DNA of 64,000 nucleotides from NCBI RefSeq assembly GCF_036321145.2, contig NC_086232.1, positions 17,073,130 through 17,137,129 of the forward strand. Reading direction: 5' to 3'. Each line of letters starts with the position of its first letter. Position 1 is the stretch's first letter. A model generated the notes under the pieces. It saw only the letters and a program-made list of their open reading frames with translations. It did not search any database and was not told the origin of the DNA. Source of the stretch: Pelmatolapia mariae (lineage: Eukaryota > Chordata > Actinopteri > Cichliformes > Cichlidae). Shown piece by piece: positions 26,736 through 39,881 of this stretch. The position numbers and the translations under genes are program-made.

Positions 26736-28719
26736 GTTAATAATTTGGCTGGAATATCACAACTCTGACATGAACTGTTTGCATGCAACTATAAGTAGTG
26801 TAATTGCCAGTGGGAAATGGGCTTTACATAATTCTGAAGCTGAATTCTGAAGAATACTGTGGATTTAATAAATCATCCGCACAGAGAAATGTTTGAATCC
26901 TGATGAAAACACTTCAAATTTACACGGTGCCATTTTTTTTTCTTTTTTTACATTTGAATTGTACACTCAAACATATAGCATACAGAGCGCTGAACACAGT
27001 AAAGTATCTCAAAAGGGAATTTGATTTGGCACCATCTCTTTAGAATAAACATTTTAATGTATTAACTTTTTCTTGAATAATTTACAATACATTACGTTTT
27101 GCACAAAGTGACTGCACTTTCTTCTTAGGCAGAGATGCTCAAGAAACTGACAGAATAATAGAGAATACATTTAGATAAATGCATTAACACTGGGAAATTG
27201 TCAAAGGAGAGGCCGCCTGTTTTGTTTGTTGCTCGATGAGTCACTCAAGAATAATCATAATGCTTGATCCTTGGTTTTTCTTTTTTGTTTTTTTGTTTTT
27301 TAAAGTATCAGCAGGCTTCTGTTTCTATTTCTGGTTATGACAAAATGCAGTGTGCCCATGTATTCTGGTTAAAATCCAGCCCCAGGGAGTGTCTGACTTC
27401 ATCAGCTCAGACATGGACTGCCTGCTGTTAGCATCCTAGTCTCAGTCCTCTGGGAGAATCTCACCAGCTAAGGGCAGACCACCTTTGCACGAACTCAGTA
27501 CTTATCAAATATTCACAAGAGGTTAGATAGTGATTACACCTAATATAACTAACATGTCTCACATGCTATCAATCAAAGCCTTGGTTGTTTTTCTAACACA
27601 ATAGTTGCTATGCGGTCATAGTCTTGAAAACACGTGCTGCTCATTAATATTGAGGGGCTAATGTTTATTTTTAGCAGTGTAGAACCCACCTGGCCACCAA
27701 CATGTCATTCACGTATCATTTAAGGCATGACTGATACGCTAATTACAGTTTCATTTTTCACACATTGATTTCTTGCCTCAGCGCTCATCACAGACATTCA
27801 CCTATAGACTGTCACGCACTCAGAAGCTGGAGCTTGAAAAGGAAGGCCTGACAGTAAGACAAGGTCAGATTTCATGTAATATACATGTTTCCTCCCCTGA
27901 GAGCACACTTAGGAGAGAAGCACAGCGGAGAAATAAACCGAAAGCTTTTTTGTTTGTGAAACAAAATAGCACACTCTCTACAAACTTTAGCAACTTCTTG
28001 ATACATTAATGGAAACTGATCCCTCATGTCAAATCTCATAAGCTATTTATACAATATTTTGTCATCCGTGAAATACAGCAGAATGAGGTGCCAGGTGAGG
28101 ATGTAAAATTATTGCTTCTGATGCTCCAGTCTTAAGTCTCGCTGAGCAGAGGAAAAGATTAACTACAAGACATCTTTAGACAGTGTTTCGGCTAAGCTGT
28201 CTGGTTGTCACAGTACCTCAAAACAGAGCTAATGTGTTCACACAGAGAAGTGTAAAGCATTTTTGCCAGACCTCTGAATTATTGGCCATGTCTCCGTTTT
28301 TTGTTTTGTTTTGTTTTTTGTGTTTGAACGATTTAAATTGGACTCGTACTTAGTGACAGCACATCTCTACTTGGAAAGACTACAAAGTCAAGCAGGGAAT
28401 GTCATCCTTACAACTTGGAAAATAGGGACCGAAAGGTGGACACAATGGATCGATGCAACCTCAGCACGGCTCATGAGAATTTGAAATTTGAAATAACAAG
28501 AGCAAAAAATTCTTTGTCCACATCTGTACACTACCTCAGACAGATTTTGAACTTTAGGTGCTGAAATTAGGTGGGCCGTTAGCAGCTAAAAGGATACTTT
28601 TGTAATGAGTTGGTGCAGAGATCACTATTACTTATTACTACTTGTCCCACACTATGCACAAATTTGAATTTGAACTTTTCCTTGAGGGAATACAGTTTTC
28701 TACTTCCATTTAGGGTCGT

Positions 28720-28721
<2 letters not shown>
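26736..28721. other. unassigned sequence, no gene seen
   Basis: AT-rich, with poly(T) runs, and no domain-bearing frame. No terminal repeats were recognised. Confidence 0.4.

Positions 28722-28766
<45 letters not shown>
28722..28766. repeat. (AT)n microsatellite
   Basis: About 22 AT units. Confidence 0.95.
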
Positions 28767-28770
<4 letters not shown>

Positions 28771-29149
28771 AATATTAAAAACTGGATTGGATACTTATTT
28801 GCAACCAACATTGCCTTCTTTGCTTCCTACAGCTGACACACAGCTTCACACAGCACTGCTGCAGGCAGGCAAACACTTCCTCCCTTTACTTGCAGCTGAA
28901 GTAGCTGATACTGAACAACATTTTAGGAGGAATTTCAAGAGGTCAGTAAAGATCCTGTTTCAACAACTTGGAAGTAATAAATATTTATCATAGCTGTTAG
29001 CCTTGCTGTCGCTCACTTTAACTTTAGCCTATTAGCAATTACTCAATAATCACATTAGTCACCTTGTATAATTAAGCTAGCAGCTCTGGATAATAATAAA
29101 ACCATAATGTAAAACCCATGTTCTGCCAACCCTTTCAGGACTCCTAACT
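28767..29149. other. unassigned sequence
   Basis: No gene or repeat signature was recognised. Confidence 0.35.
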
Positions 29150-29310
29150 TTCTGTTGCAGATCCATGACCTGTTGCATGACCCAGTGTCCGTTCAGTGAC
29201 TGCAAGGTGCTCAGGTCCTGTGACTGAGATGTAGCTCTTGGGTTTTTTGCAATTCTTTGAGCATTGCACGGTCTCACCTTTGGGTGAATTTGCTGGGACA
29301 TCCAGTCCTG
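29150..29310 (-). mobile_element. Tc1-like transposon fragment (family A)
   Basis: On the minus strand the N-terminal HTH region reads through IAKNPRATSQ, then jumps by deletion to a PEHLAVTERT-like stretch and GHWVMQQ, the start of the block preceding the second catalytic Asp. Only about 160 bp remain. The same family recurs at 31660-32215, 35696-36030 and 57930-58565, always on the minus strand. Confidence 0.75.
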
Positions 29311-30582
29311 GGAAAACTGTTACTTTAAATATATGTATAACCAGTATACACAAGTTTCAGTACATTGAGTTCTGAGGAAGAGTTTAAGCTCAACTCTTCA
29401 AACAAAAGCAGGCTAACTAAATGTATAGCTCAGTCAGAGGTGGATGCCATTTTAATTATACACTAGAATGGCACTGCTGTCATGGCCTGGAAGAGGTGAT
29501 CATTTTCTAATCAGTCAGAGTTGAGGGGGAAAAAACACTTATATTAATGTCACTGGATGCTACAGCAGCACTAATTTACAAAGCTGTAAAGGATATATTT
29601 TTAGGGAGTTTTCATAATTACAGTTTCACAGTTCACATCTTTTTCCAAGTTTTGGAAAATTAAAACACTTTTCTGACATTTCAGAAGTTTGGAGTGAAAA
29701 TGTAGGCATTGGATGGCAGATGGATTAATCTCTTCCTGCTACACTTGCGAATAGTATCACACTTGGTCATTCAGTCTGTGTTGTGATAATTCAGATAACT
29801 GTGTACAGGTACAAGGGTCAAACGACAACAGAACCAATGAGCTGATTGGCACAATAGCTCACATACAAAGTCTGTATAGAGAGTGATATGTTTCTTAGGT
29901 GTACCGAGAAACTAGATTGACTGCTGCAGTTTCTTCTCGACAGAGTAAAACAGCAATAACAACCAAGAGATGAACCCCTATGATTGAGGAGGAGGAAGCA
30001 GCAGGCAGTCCCTACACTGATAATTCAAGTTTAATCTGAGCTCTGCAGGCATACACAACACCACAGATTTACCCTTGGCAGTCTAATGTTATCAAACCAC
30101 ACCAAACAAATGCACACACACACACATATACAGAACTACAGATATAGCCAGAATTACACTGATTGCCAAAGAAGTTACCCTCGATAAGAAATAAAATTGT
30201 GTTTACATGCTGATGGCTGATACAAGGGACTGTTTCCTGCTACAGAAAGCATGATATGAATCACACCCAGCTACCACATTTGAAAGATGTGCTCTGAATC
30301 CCAACAAGCGAAGAACGGCAGCATTCACGCACAAAACAATGAGAGTATTGTTAGCACGGAGACATTGATCAGACTGACAGCATGTGAGTAAGTGCATGAG
30401 CTTCAACTTCATTCGCATGTAGAAATGCAAAATATATGACGATGATACTGATAAAATGGACAGTTTTGTGAGCAGTTTTTCAGGCATTTGCAAGTATACT
30501 GAATGCAGTGATACATACCTACCTCGAAATGTCCCAGCTATTGTTAAGATCATCTAAATAAGAAATAGCATACAACATAGCC
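29311..30582. other. unassigned sequence, no gene seen
   Basis: A 116-codon frame at 30203-30553 lacks recognisable features. No terminal repeats were found. Confidence 0.4.
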
Positions 30583-30707
30583 CTGTGATGGATTGGCAAC
30601 CTGTCCGAGATGCATACTGCCTCTCACTCTGCCTGCTGGGATAGGCTCCAGTCCCCCTGCGCTTTTGAATTGGATAAGCAGAAGAAAATGAATGGCTGCA
30701 TGAATTG
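30583..30707 (+). mobile_element. SINE 3' tail fragment, GGAT-tailed family
   Basis: It carries 'ccctgtgatggattggcaacctgtcc', 'gggataggctccagtccccctgcgc' and 'ggataagcagaagaaaatgaatgg', diverged from the intact SINE at 43838-44202. Confidence 0.6.
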
Positions 30708-30959
30708 ATGGTACAAGTCACAGAAACACCTGAATAGCAGAGCATTCAGATGATGCAATCCATCCATTTATCTCAGATGCAGCAGTCCTCACTCTTCTTA
30801 TGTACCCCCTCAAGCTCTACTGAGGGTACATTGCAGAGTTTCCAAGCTGGGACAGAGTCACCATATCATGAGTCTGATTCAATATCTCTTCTTTGTTTGA
30901 AATGCCCAGAACACCTCAGCTCAGAGGATGCCCAAAGCATTAAAGCATTAAAAAGTTCC

Positions 30960-31186
30960 TCCTTTAAATGTTGAGGAGCAGGAGTTCCAGTCTGAGCCCC
31001 TCCTAAATTACTGAGCACTTCAACCCTGTTATCAATGATCAACTAAGCCACCCTTCTCAGCAAATCTCCTCCACTTGCATCCATAATCTTTTTCAGTCAC
31101 TGTCCACAGTAGTCAATCTGTAAATTCATAGCTTACCTTAATGCCAAGCTTTCTCTTTGTATGACAGACCAGTATAGCATCTGCAT

Positions 31187-31218
<32 letters not shown>

Positions 31219-31430
31219 GGAGCTGATTACTCTCATCCCAGCCACTTCACACACAGCTGCAAACCATCACTGCATGAGTTGAAGGTCATCACTTGAGCCA
31301 AGAGATCGCATCATTTGCAAAAGTAAAAGGTGTGATCCTGGGACCCCCACACCCCACAGCCCATTACTGCACCCACAAATTCTGTCTGCAAAACTCATGA
31401 TCACAGTTGATGACAAAGAGCAGCTTTCCT
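30960..31430 (-). mobile_element. Rex3 LINE fragment, decayed
   Basis: Minus-strand pieces match the Rex3 RT C-terminal half. The catalytic box region reads TFANDAIS (FADD changed to FAND; codons at 31310-31321). It is followed by a degraded DDLQL-like stretch, then QMLYWSVIQRES near 31160-31190, then LLWTVTEK near 31100, the equivalent of the LWVVTEK block. A CA microsatellite (31190-31218) lies inside. Stops are frequent, so this is an old relic. The plus-strand copy at 50970-51695 is better preserved. Confidence 0.55.
31190..31218. repeat. (CA)n microsatellite
   Basis: About 14 CA units inside the decayed Rex3 fragment. Confidence 0.95.
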
Positions 31431-31659
31431 CCACACATACATACTTCCCGAAATTAACCAGAACACCATTTACCTCAGCAACATTTAAACATATGTTTAT
31501 ACTCAAGTCTTCTAGGAGCAGAGGACAAGGTCAGGTTATTATTTTAGAGCCAAAAAAATATAAACAGTGATTATTGGGCCACAGGATTTCCGACTCAGAC
31601 ACATTTAAGTGAGTTCCAAGCCATAAGCAAGTAACTGTTATAAATATTACATCAAATTC
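31431..31659. other. unassigned spacer
   Basis: No signature was recognised. Confidence 0.3.
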
Positions 31660-32215
31660 TAAATGGGTATGAGGTGTTTGTGCTGATATGCTGCATTTGG
31701 TTTTCACCAATGTGTCCTATGTGCAAAGGAGATTGTTCCAGAAGTTTTTTAGTTTGCCCAAATGTACAGTCCAAGCTGTGCTGCCATGTTCTGTTTAGAG
31801 AGAGGAGACTTTCTCCTGGCATTTCTTCCAAACAAGCCCCACATGTTTGGTGTTTTTCTAATTTTGTTTTTCTCTCATGAACTTTAACACTTAACAAGCT
31901 AACTGACGACTGTAGAGTCTGAGATGTAGCTCTTGAGTTTTGGGCAGTTTTTCTGAGCATTACACAGTCTGACCACGGGGAGGGGATGAATCTGCTGGGC
32001 CATCCACTCCTAGGACAGCTGTGGCATTGTGTTAACACACACCCGAATGCTACAGACCAACAAAAGTTCCCAAAATGTCTACTTTTACAGAGGTGCTCAC
32101 ACTTGCTGGTGATCGCTAAAACAAGCGTATTTGATTAGCATCACCTGGCTGCTACTGACCTTCCTAATTCCTCCTTAAAACGTAACAGTGTATTTCATTT
32201 TTGATAGGAGTGCAC
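31660..32215 (-). mobile_element. Tc1-like transposon (family A), N-terminal half
   Basis: A 128-codon minus-strand frame (31652-32038) follows Tc1 transposase order: a VMLRKTAQNSRATSQTLQ helix-turn-helix segment, SLLSVKVHERKTK, GACLEEMPGESLLSLNRTWQ (the equivalent of the RRKPLLSKKN region) and TKKLLEQSPLHIGH, which corresponds to the stretch around the first catalytic Asp but lacks it. The element's 5' leader and outer end (minus orientation) lie at about 32040-32215. The C-terminal catalytic half is missing. Confidence 0.8.
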
Positions 32216-35200
32216 AGAGTCATGAAAAATGTGTCTGTTTCACATCAATGTGCATCTCTGTCTATCCAGAATCATCAGTCCTCTCCTCATTCCTCATTTT
32301 AAAGAGTTACAGACAACACATCACTGGACAGTCAGCATGTTAGCTGAATAGCACCAGCAGCCTTGGTGCTAGTTTCAAGTTTCAGTACTCAAAAATATAC
32401 AGTTAAATTAGTTGTTTATTTTAAACACATAAAACTTAAATCCTTGACTTAAATCCTAGAATTTAAGTTGATATTCATTGGTAAATCTACATCTGCATTT
32501 TTACATACATGATTAAAATGTAAATAGAAGAAACAGTGTTGACTTTGGGCTGAGAGCATAAAGCTCTCAATTTTCCACCAGTAATATCAGTCAACATCCT
32601 ACTGAGAATCACTGCTGGCTTGTTTTGGCCATGGGCGGCAATCTCTTCTTAACAAAGGTGTTTTGATTAATATGTATTCCCTGGGATGTGTTACCCATTT
32701 AGGATACAGATCTAAACAGTGGGTGAAATTAACAGCAACCTTTAAATGTCAACCCCAGTTTCAGAATGAAGACATTAAACTAGGTTGTGTATGACTGCAT
32801 TGCTTTAAGCTATTGTGTCTTAATTGGTGGATGTTTGGGCTCTCGGAGCTGATAATAGTCTGTTTGCCCTTGGGTAAAGTCAAGTCTTTTGTCAACAGCA
32901 GGTGATGTACCTTGAGTTATACCCTGTTGTGCTGATGTGTCACATTTGGCAAGATGAATGATCACAGCAATATAGTCATCTTTACTGTAGCAATCCATCA
33001 ACACTGCAGAGAGAGCACTGCTCGCTGCATGGGCTTACTTTCTTTTTCTTTTTTTTTGAAGAAAATGTGAAAAACAAAACAAAACAAGCGGATCAGATCT
33101 TGAAAGAAGTGGGGCGAGTTTTCCTTTAATAATATGCAAATAAGATATGAGCAACAGATGACAGGTAAATAACACATTTCAATTCAACATTCAGTGAATT
33201 TGATGAAAAAATAAGATTGACGCTCATCCTCTACAATCAGTAATGCCAAATTCAGTGCTGTGGAAGTGAGGAGCTTGTCAAGGTAAAAGATTGTGACACT
33301 CACCATCATCTGCTGAAAACAGAAAACATTTTAATTACGTCTCTTTGTGTGTGCACATGAGAAATCTAAAGCCGCAAAAATTCAATCAGCCACATTATGC
33401 GGAAGCTCCCATCAAAACACTCCAGTCTGGACAAAAGGCCTACTTTGGGGTGTTTCACTTTCATTAGTATTTATTCCTGAAAATTGGCCTCAGGCAGTGT
33501 AAAGTGGCGGCAAGATTGCTGACACAAACAACAAAACACATATTTTCTCCATGAAAGGAAACAAGTGGGAAGCAGTGCAATCTTTTACAGGACCTAAGCG
33601 CAAGGTTTCAGTGCCAGGAATCTTGGCAGGGCTGCTCTTCACAGCATTTCATGGGAAGTTGGAGGTGGAGGGGGAACTCGGGTTTTTAACAGAAAAACTG
33701 GAAAATAATGTAATTTTCTAACAATGGAACAGAATAATATAAGTGAATTAGGGTGAGCTTAATGTCCTTTTGTGTTCGAAGTACTTAATGAGGTGTAATA
33801 AATGATGCCTTTTCGCTGCATCCAGCAATATAGCAGAGGACAGAGATAATAGCAGATTATTTTCAAGTCATTTAGAGTTACTGAATAATTCAAGTATGAT
33901 GAGTTGTGCTAATGGATGTTTCACATCGGGGTCTGTAAAAACGTCTCTCTGTGTTTTTTTATTTCTTTTTAGGCATTCATTTATTTTTTACAGTGTTGCA
34001 GATGTTTGAAAGTTTCAGATTTTTCATGACATTAAAATTACAGATTGTAACCAAGCTTTCTGCTTCTGAAGAAAGCTGTGTGCAAAGTGCGTAACATTTC
34101 ATTTTATCTAACGAGCTCAAATCTACAGCAGTTCTGAGCTTCTTATTAGATAAGCATATCACTGTAAAGACAAATTATAGGAAATAAAGAACACTGAATG
34201 TCTAATAAAAGGTGTTGGCTCGAGTGTTATTACTGAAATATGGCTTTGAGGTCCAGGTGGCCCACCACAATGAGGCTTTTTGTTTTTTTATATATTTTTT
34301 AACCTTTTAGACAACAGTAAGCTGCCCTTTACTCAAACTCTGTAACTTTACTGCACTCTTCCCCAGACAGCCCTCTCAAACTGTTTCCACTGTTGTTTTC
34401 CCTGCAACAACTCATCTCCCACGAGATTGCTCTTTGAGTGAAATTTCTCTGTGGAGATCCTTTCCATAACGTTAGACCCTTTGAATAACAATCTAAGCCT
34501 GTCAGTGGCAAAAACAAATACTTTGACTTTGACGTGGAAAATTGTCCAATGGGATTAAATTGCAATTGTTTCGTGGTTGCTAGTTATTGCATTCTCACTC
34601 GCTGTGGGACTTCAAACACTTTAGCCTGTCTTGTTGATCTAGATTGCGGTTGCCGAGACACTAATTTCTATAAAGAGATGTCCATGTATGAATATGCAGG
34701 ATTGGTAGACGCTGACCTTTGTTTACATGCAGGCAAACGGTCCGTCTGGAGAACAAGAAAGGGAACACACTTGCCAAAATGCAGTCATGAAATCTTCAGC
34801 TATTGGTTGACGATTTCACCCTTATTTTCTTGCAATAAAATATTTGCGTTTGGAAAATGATCACCGGTGCGTCGATGAGTAGTATCTGTCAGCTGCCAAA
34901 CTGGTACCGTGACTACCTCTTGCCCTCGGAGGCAAAGTTAGTAAAAAGCTGTTGAGTCCCAAGATTGTGGAGACAGCTGCTACTCTTTGTTTTGTGGAAA
35001 GCAGGACACATTGATAGCTGATTTTCTGCCTGAACACACTTACTGTGTTTATCATCTGATTGCTCCTTTTACTGCTTCTCAGAATTTTTTTTTCTTTTCT
35101 GATTCTGGCTGGAAAACTGACAAATGCCGTGCTTCATCTCGCGTGTGACAGTCACTGTGAGTAAAAGTTTACGACACTGAAACTGACCGAGCTTTAATCA

Positions 35201-35695
35201 AACACTAATACTGTATTTATCATAGATAAGGCTGTGCAGTGTACAATACTATAATTCAGAGATCTAATAACACTATTGCTGTCTACATTACTTATACAGG
35301 CAGCGGAGCAAAAATGATTAACAATTACTCAGACTTTAAATGGGGTTTGCAAAATACTCATTTATAGTCTATAGTTCCAGCTAAAAATGCTGATATTAGT
35401 TTTACCTTTTCATGTCTATTCCCAATGTAGTCTTGTAATTAGTACAACATAATTACAGCTCCATGAACGAGTGATATGAATATAACAAGCTACCAGGTTG
35501 AACAGGTTTCTTCCTTGTTGTACAGTTTTTACAACATTTTTATGTGTAATGTATTTAAATGTAGAGACAGCAGAGTGTTTGACAGTTATTATACATATCA
35601 CAGCAGTGAGGCAAACTAACCATACAACTCCAGCACAATATAAGAGGATACAAGGCAGTAGCTCTAATAATGCAAATGACTGTGACTGCATTTGC
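32216..35695. other. unassigned sequence; possible conserved blocks
   Basis: No gene was recognised. A 108-codon Cys-containing frame at 34534-34860 has no known domain. About 33440-33930 and 34600-34800 are free of repeat signatures and of even composition, so they are reasonable targets for a conservation test. There is nothing stronger to report. Confidence 0.35.
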
Positions 35696-36030
35696 TAATA
35701 ATTATTTTAGATTGCAGCACATGATTGTGCACAGCTCTCTTAAGGTCCCACCTCAGCATTTCAATCAGGTTGACCATCCACCACCTTACTTGAGCTTGTT
35801 TGTGTTGTGTATTGGTGCCAGACATCTCCAGTTTGGACTCATCTTAAGCCATGGTGCCAGGTTTTCTTTAGAGAGAAGAGGTTTCCTTCTGAAAACTGTT
35901 CCAAAATCAGCCACCCTTGTTTAGTCTTTTTCTAATTGCACTGTCACGAACATTAATATTTAACATGAGTCCTGTAGAGTCTGAGATGTGATGATTTTGG
36001 GGGGAATTTCTCTGGGTATTGCACACTAGT
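35696..36030 (-). mobile_element. Tc1-like transposon (family A), internally deleted
   Basis: Plus-strand words 'cacagctctcttaaggtcccacctcagcatttcaatcaggttga', 'ttctttagagagaagaggtttcc' and 'tagtctttttctaattgcactgtcacgaac' align with family A copies at 31.7 and 58 kb. The catalytic centre is deleted. Its CTCTTAAGGT at 35737-35746 is the uninterrupted form of the site that carries a MITE at 58017-58178. Confidence 0.8.
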
Positions 36031-39000
36031 GGCTTTGTGGTCTAGTGGTTTACACAAAGTTCAGATAGAGTCACATGACTGCACGTGTTTGTGTGTTTTC
36101 ACCTTGTTGCTCCATCTGTCCGTTTGTCCATCTGTTTGTCTGTCTGGCTCATCATGCAAAATCCGGTCTCGTTGGCATCTGCTACGACAGACCCAATACT
36201 GTGACATGTTCTCTCTCATGTTCTCTCTCTCTGAACAGATTTTGTCATTTTTTTCCCTTTCTAGTCTGTTGCTCATCTGAAACTGTAGTTTGCTAGACAA
36301 ACAGGTAATACATCTGGCAAAACATTTCTATGGCGCAATCACCACCTACGCTCAAGCCTTACTAAAATACTCGTTAGCATATAGCAAAACCAAGACTCCT
36401 GGACAAACTATAAAGAAACAAAACTAATTCGAGTGCATGTTAAGTGTTATATAAGACATTCTGGAAAAAAGTTGGTGAGACGTGGGAAATATATGACAGA
36501 GTATTAGTTTAAAACTTCTTAAATCCCATGGCAGGCAGCTCAGTGTGGAGCACTCTATCAAGAGGCTTATTTCACAAAATGTCAGGCTTACTTTCTTCCA
36601 AAGTGTAGCTCATCACTTCACTGCTCAGGTTATGAAACAGCAAATGTAGGGAGTGTTCTAAGGATATATTAGGTACTATGCAAAATACCTTCACACCCAG
36701 ACATGACGTTATTACAGCACTATTATTGGAGCAGTAGTAGTAGTAGTATTTGTGGCAATATACATACCATGCATATTGTTATACTAAAAGACACCAAAGT
36801 CTTATTGATTAACCCTCTAAAAACATTCCCAGTCAATAATGAGTGTTATTGCTTACATGTAGTTAAAACTACACTATTTGTCCCAGAGAACTGAGTGTTT
36901 CCACAAGGGCTTATCTTGCATAGTTAAAAAAGACAGTCGATGCTGTCTGAAGCTGGATGTGTGTTATGTTGACTATGTTGATTATGATTAATGCTGCATA
37001 TTTAAACTAACATTAAACAGAAGAAAAACTTTGTCAGCACTATTCATGAATACTTTTTTTTTTTTACCATATTTAATGTAACTGACAACAAAAGGCAAAG
37101 GATGATACCAGCAGGACTCTGAACATATTCATCCAGAATCCTATCCATTTTGGCAGCTTATCTTCTTTTTAAGCTTTCAGTACTCCTTATTTCCTTTCCA
37201 GGAAAGCCAGCACTTGACAGACTTTAGAGATCAGCACATGGATTGCACAAACTTTGCTTCAGTTAAAAAGATATAAATGAAATACGACTGAAATTCTGGT
37301 AAAGGGACTCAAAGGTACTGTGGGGGAATGGGATTGCACAAACTGCTGATATAGACTTCGATAAGGAGAACTGGATCTCTGACAGAGAAGTTGGGATTTG
37401 TCTTGGGCGGCAGCCTAAAAACCCCAAGTTGTTAATCAAAGAAGTTTCAGTTTTGTCTCCTGCCTGTTTTGCAAAGACTGGTATACTTTGTGCATTTTGG
37501 GATTTTTGGTGACTCGCTGTGAGCTTTGCTGTACTAACGTCGAAGGAGAGGTGCCATAGTGTGCGCGTCAACAACAAGCAGCACTTTTCAAGAAAAGGAT
37601 TACCATTAATTGAGTTCATAACACCGGCTGCCGAGACCTTACAAGATGTCGGGATGTTTTCAGAAGCCGACTTCAGCCCCGTTATTCTCATAATACTTTT
37701 GAACCATTTTATTTTTATGTAAATCCCTTAAGGAGAGTATACAGAGTGGTGTATACAGCTGCTAAATGATTGTTTCTGAACTTGTGGCACATCTATTAAA
37801 ACATTAAAACATAGAGTAAGGTCTTGCTAACTCCACGTGGTGACTCATGTTTCTGTTTGGCTCATTGCCTGATATCATTATCACTCCTAGAGCTGACTTA
37901 ATATCAAAACCCAGATATTCCCTCGTTGCAGGACATCAAACTTCACTCTGGAGAGCTTTTTATGTGTAGCAAGGTCAAGATATGATATGATCATATGTCA
38001 CAAGGGGGTAGGTGTCTCCACCTCCAGTACCCAGTGCTGTTTGTGGACTAACAAACCTATTGGCATTTTGGGTTTAATGTATTGTCTCTTATCTCAACAA
38101 TGTTGTGGCAATGACAGCCAAGTGTTATATTATGCAAATGTGGACCTCCTATGTCATACTTTAAGTGTGGCCTGGGCACTTTCATTCACAAAATCTGAGC
38201 TACAGTATGAGTAAGATTTACTTCCAAATTCAGTCTCCGAAGAGAAATCATTGCTTATGTCAGCAGGAGACAGGATGAGAAAATATACAGAATTAATAAT
38301 AAACACATACTTGCTTGCCTGTCTATTACAGTAACTATATATATGCCCAAGCTGATGTCCAACTCTACAATATGAATCATTCTTAGTAGGTCGCCAGATA
38401 CAGAGTACAGAGGATTCATCACATCATCACTTATTGGATACAGATAAGAACATAATATTTAAGTATTATGGATATAAATTAGACATTACTCTGATGAAAT
38501 TAAAATTGACAGTGCTTTTATAAGGTGCTTAAGCAGCCCAAAATGTACCTGTGAGCCAAGTTTGGTTCACAGGTACACAGGATGTTCTATGAAGCAAGTT
38601 AAGCATGTTCAGGGTATCTTTCTATTATCTGGAATCACTTATCCTAACATCTGCCTTCAGGATAATTGGTCACATGAAGCTGATTACCAGCTCAGTTAAA
38701 CTAAGGTTTCCCTTGCATTGTACATATGAAAGGGATCTGTCGCCAGTATCTGACCAATCACAAACATGGATACAGTGACTTTACAAAGGAAGGTAAAACT
38801 GTAATATTAGAAAAAATGTGAAGAGGTTAAACACATAATACATAAGCTACACAGCTGCTGCAAACAAGTAACAGCGGGAGTGTGTGTGAGAGGAAAAGTG
38901 CTGTACAGTTTTTAGCATTAAGTGTGCTATATGTATGTGTGAGGATCAGTAAGACCAGACAAAGTGTGCTTTATGAATAAAGTTTGACCTATTTGAAGCC

Positions 39001-39517
39001 AGGAGAGAAAGCCAGCAAAAACACAGACTCAATATCACAACTTTCTTATTAATACACAGTGGAATCTGATGGGTTATAATGAAGAATTTCATTAAATGAT
39101 TGTCTAAAAGAACTTTTTTTTCTAGCTACAGCCTGGGTGGTGCTTATTGGTCACAGAGCAAGTAATTGCTCTAATTGCTCTAAGCAAGAATTCATATTAA
39201 AAAAAATAATAGGCTTAGTCAACATGCAAATTTGATATGAGGCCAGCAAGTACAAATAGCTGCTTTGTTTTAAATTCATAATGCTCATAGAACAGCAAAA
39301 TTGTATTAAAATAGTTTCAAATCAACATGGAAAAAAGGGAATAAAAGCTTTAAAAGAAACTGTACACCTCCTGCTATCCGCACACAGAGGTGTAGGGATC
39401 TTCCAGGAATGGGGATGGGTTTTTTTCCAGAGAATATATTGGTCTGTATGAATCTGATCTAGAATGGTTTATAGCATAAGTTCCCATGGCAACGTAACCC
39501 GGTACATTTCTAATGTG

Positions 39518-39525
<8 letters not shown>
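36031..39525. other. unassigned sequence, no gene seen
   Basis: The longest frame is 142 codons on the minus strand (37263-37691); it is Ser-rich, with no recognised domain and no splice context I trust. A near-perfect 32-bp palindrome is at 38545-38576. An AT-rich stretch with 'tcacaaacatggatac' words near 38.7 kb might be a decayed transposon, but no ends were found. Confidence 0.35.

Positions 39526-39591
<66 letters not shown>
39526..39591. repeat. (AC)n microsatellite
   Basis: About 33 AC units at the left edge of the unit at 39592-39861. Confidence 0.95.
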
Positions 39592-39594
<3 letters not shown>

Positions 39595-39861
39595 TACGGG
39601 TACTAACACTTCTGTGGGGAACAAAAATTGGAAGTTTAGTATACTTGTGGGGACCGATAACCCTTGTGGGGACCAAATTCCTGGTAACCACGAGTTTGAG
39701 AGCATTTTTGAGATTCAGAATGTGGTTTTAGTGTCAGGGTTACAATTAGGTTATGGTTAGGTTTAGGGTAAGGGTCAGGGTTAGGCATTCATTTTTGATG
39801 GTTAGGGTAAGCGGCTAGGGAAAGCATTATGTCAATGACATGTCCCCACAAGGATATAAAT
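39592..39861. mobile_element. CA-flanked unit with GTCCCCACAA inverted repeats
   Basis: TTGTGGGGAC occurs at 39645-39654 and 39664-39673, and its exact reverse complement GTCCCCACAA at 39842-39851. The interior holds a run of GGTTAGG/TTAGGG-like words (39740-39815). (CA)n tracts lie on both sides (39526-39591 and 39862-39881). I recognise this as a recurrent fish genomic unit, but its transposition mechanism is unknown to me. It is non-coding. Confidence 0.5.
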
Positions 39862-39881
39862 ACACACACACACACACACAC
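39862..39881. repeat. (AC)n microsatellite
   Basis: Ten AC units at the right edge of the inverted-repeat unit. Confidence 0.9.

Noticed and set aside
34534..34860. 108-codon Cys-containing frame as a secreted peptide gene
   Set aside because: No signal peptide or Cys spacing typical of a known family. It is kept only as part of an unassigned block.
37263..37691. 142-codon minus-strand frame as a gene
   Set aside because: No recognisable domain, no convincing start context and no splice signals. A frame of this length is expected by chance in 64 kb.
39740..39815. interstitial telomere array
   Set aside because: GGTTAGG-like words are irregular and part of a recurrent fish repeat unit, not a TTAGGG tandem array.
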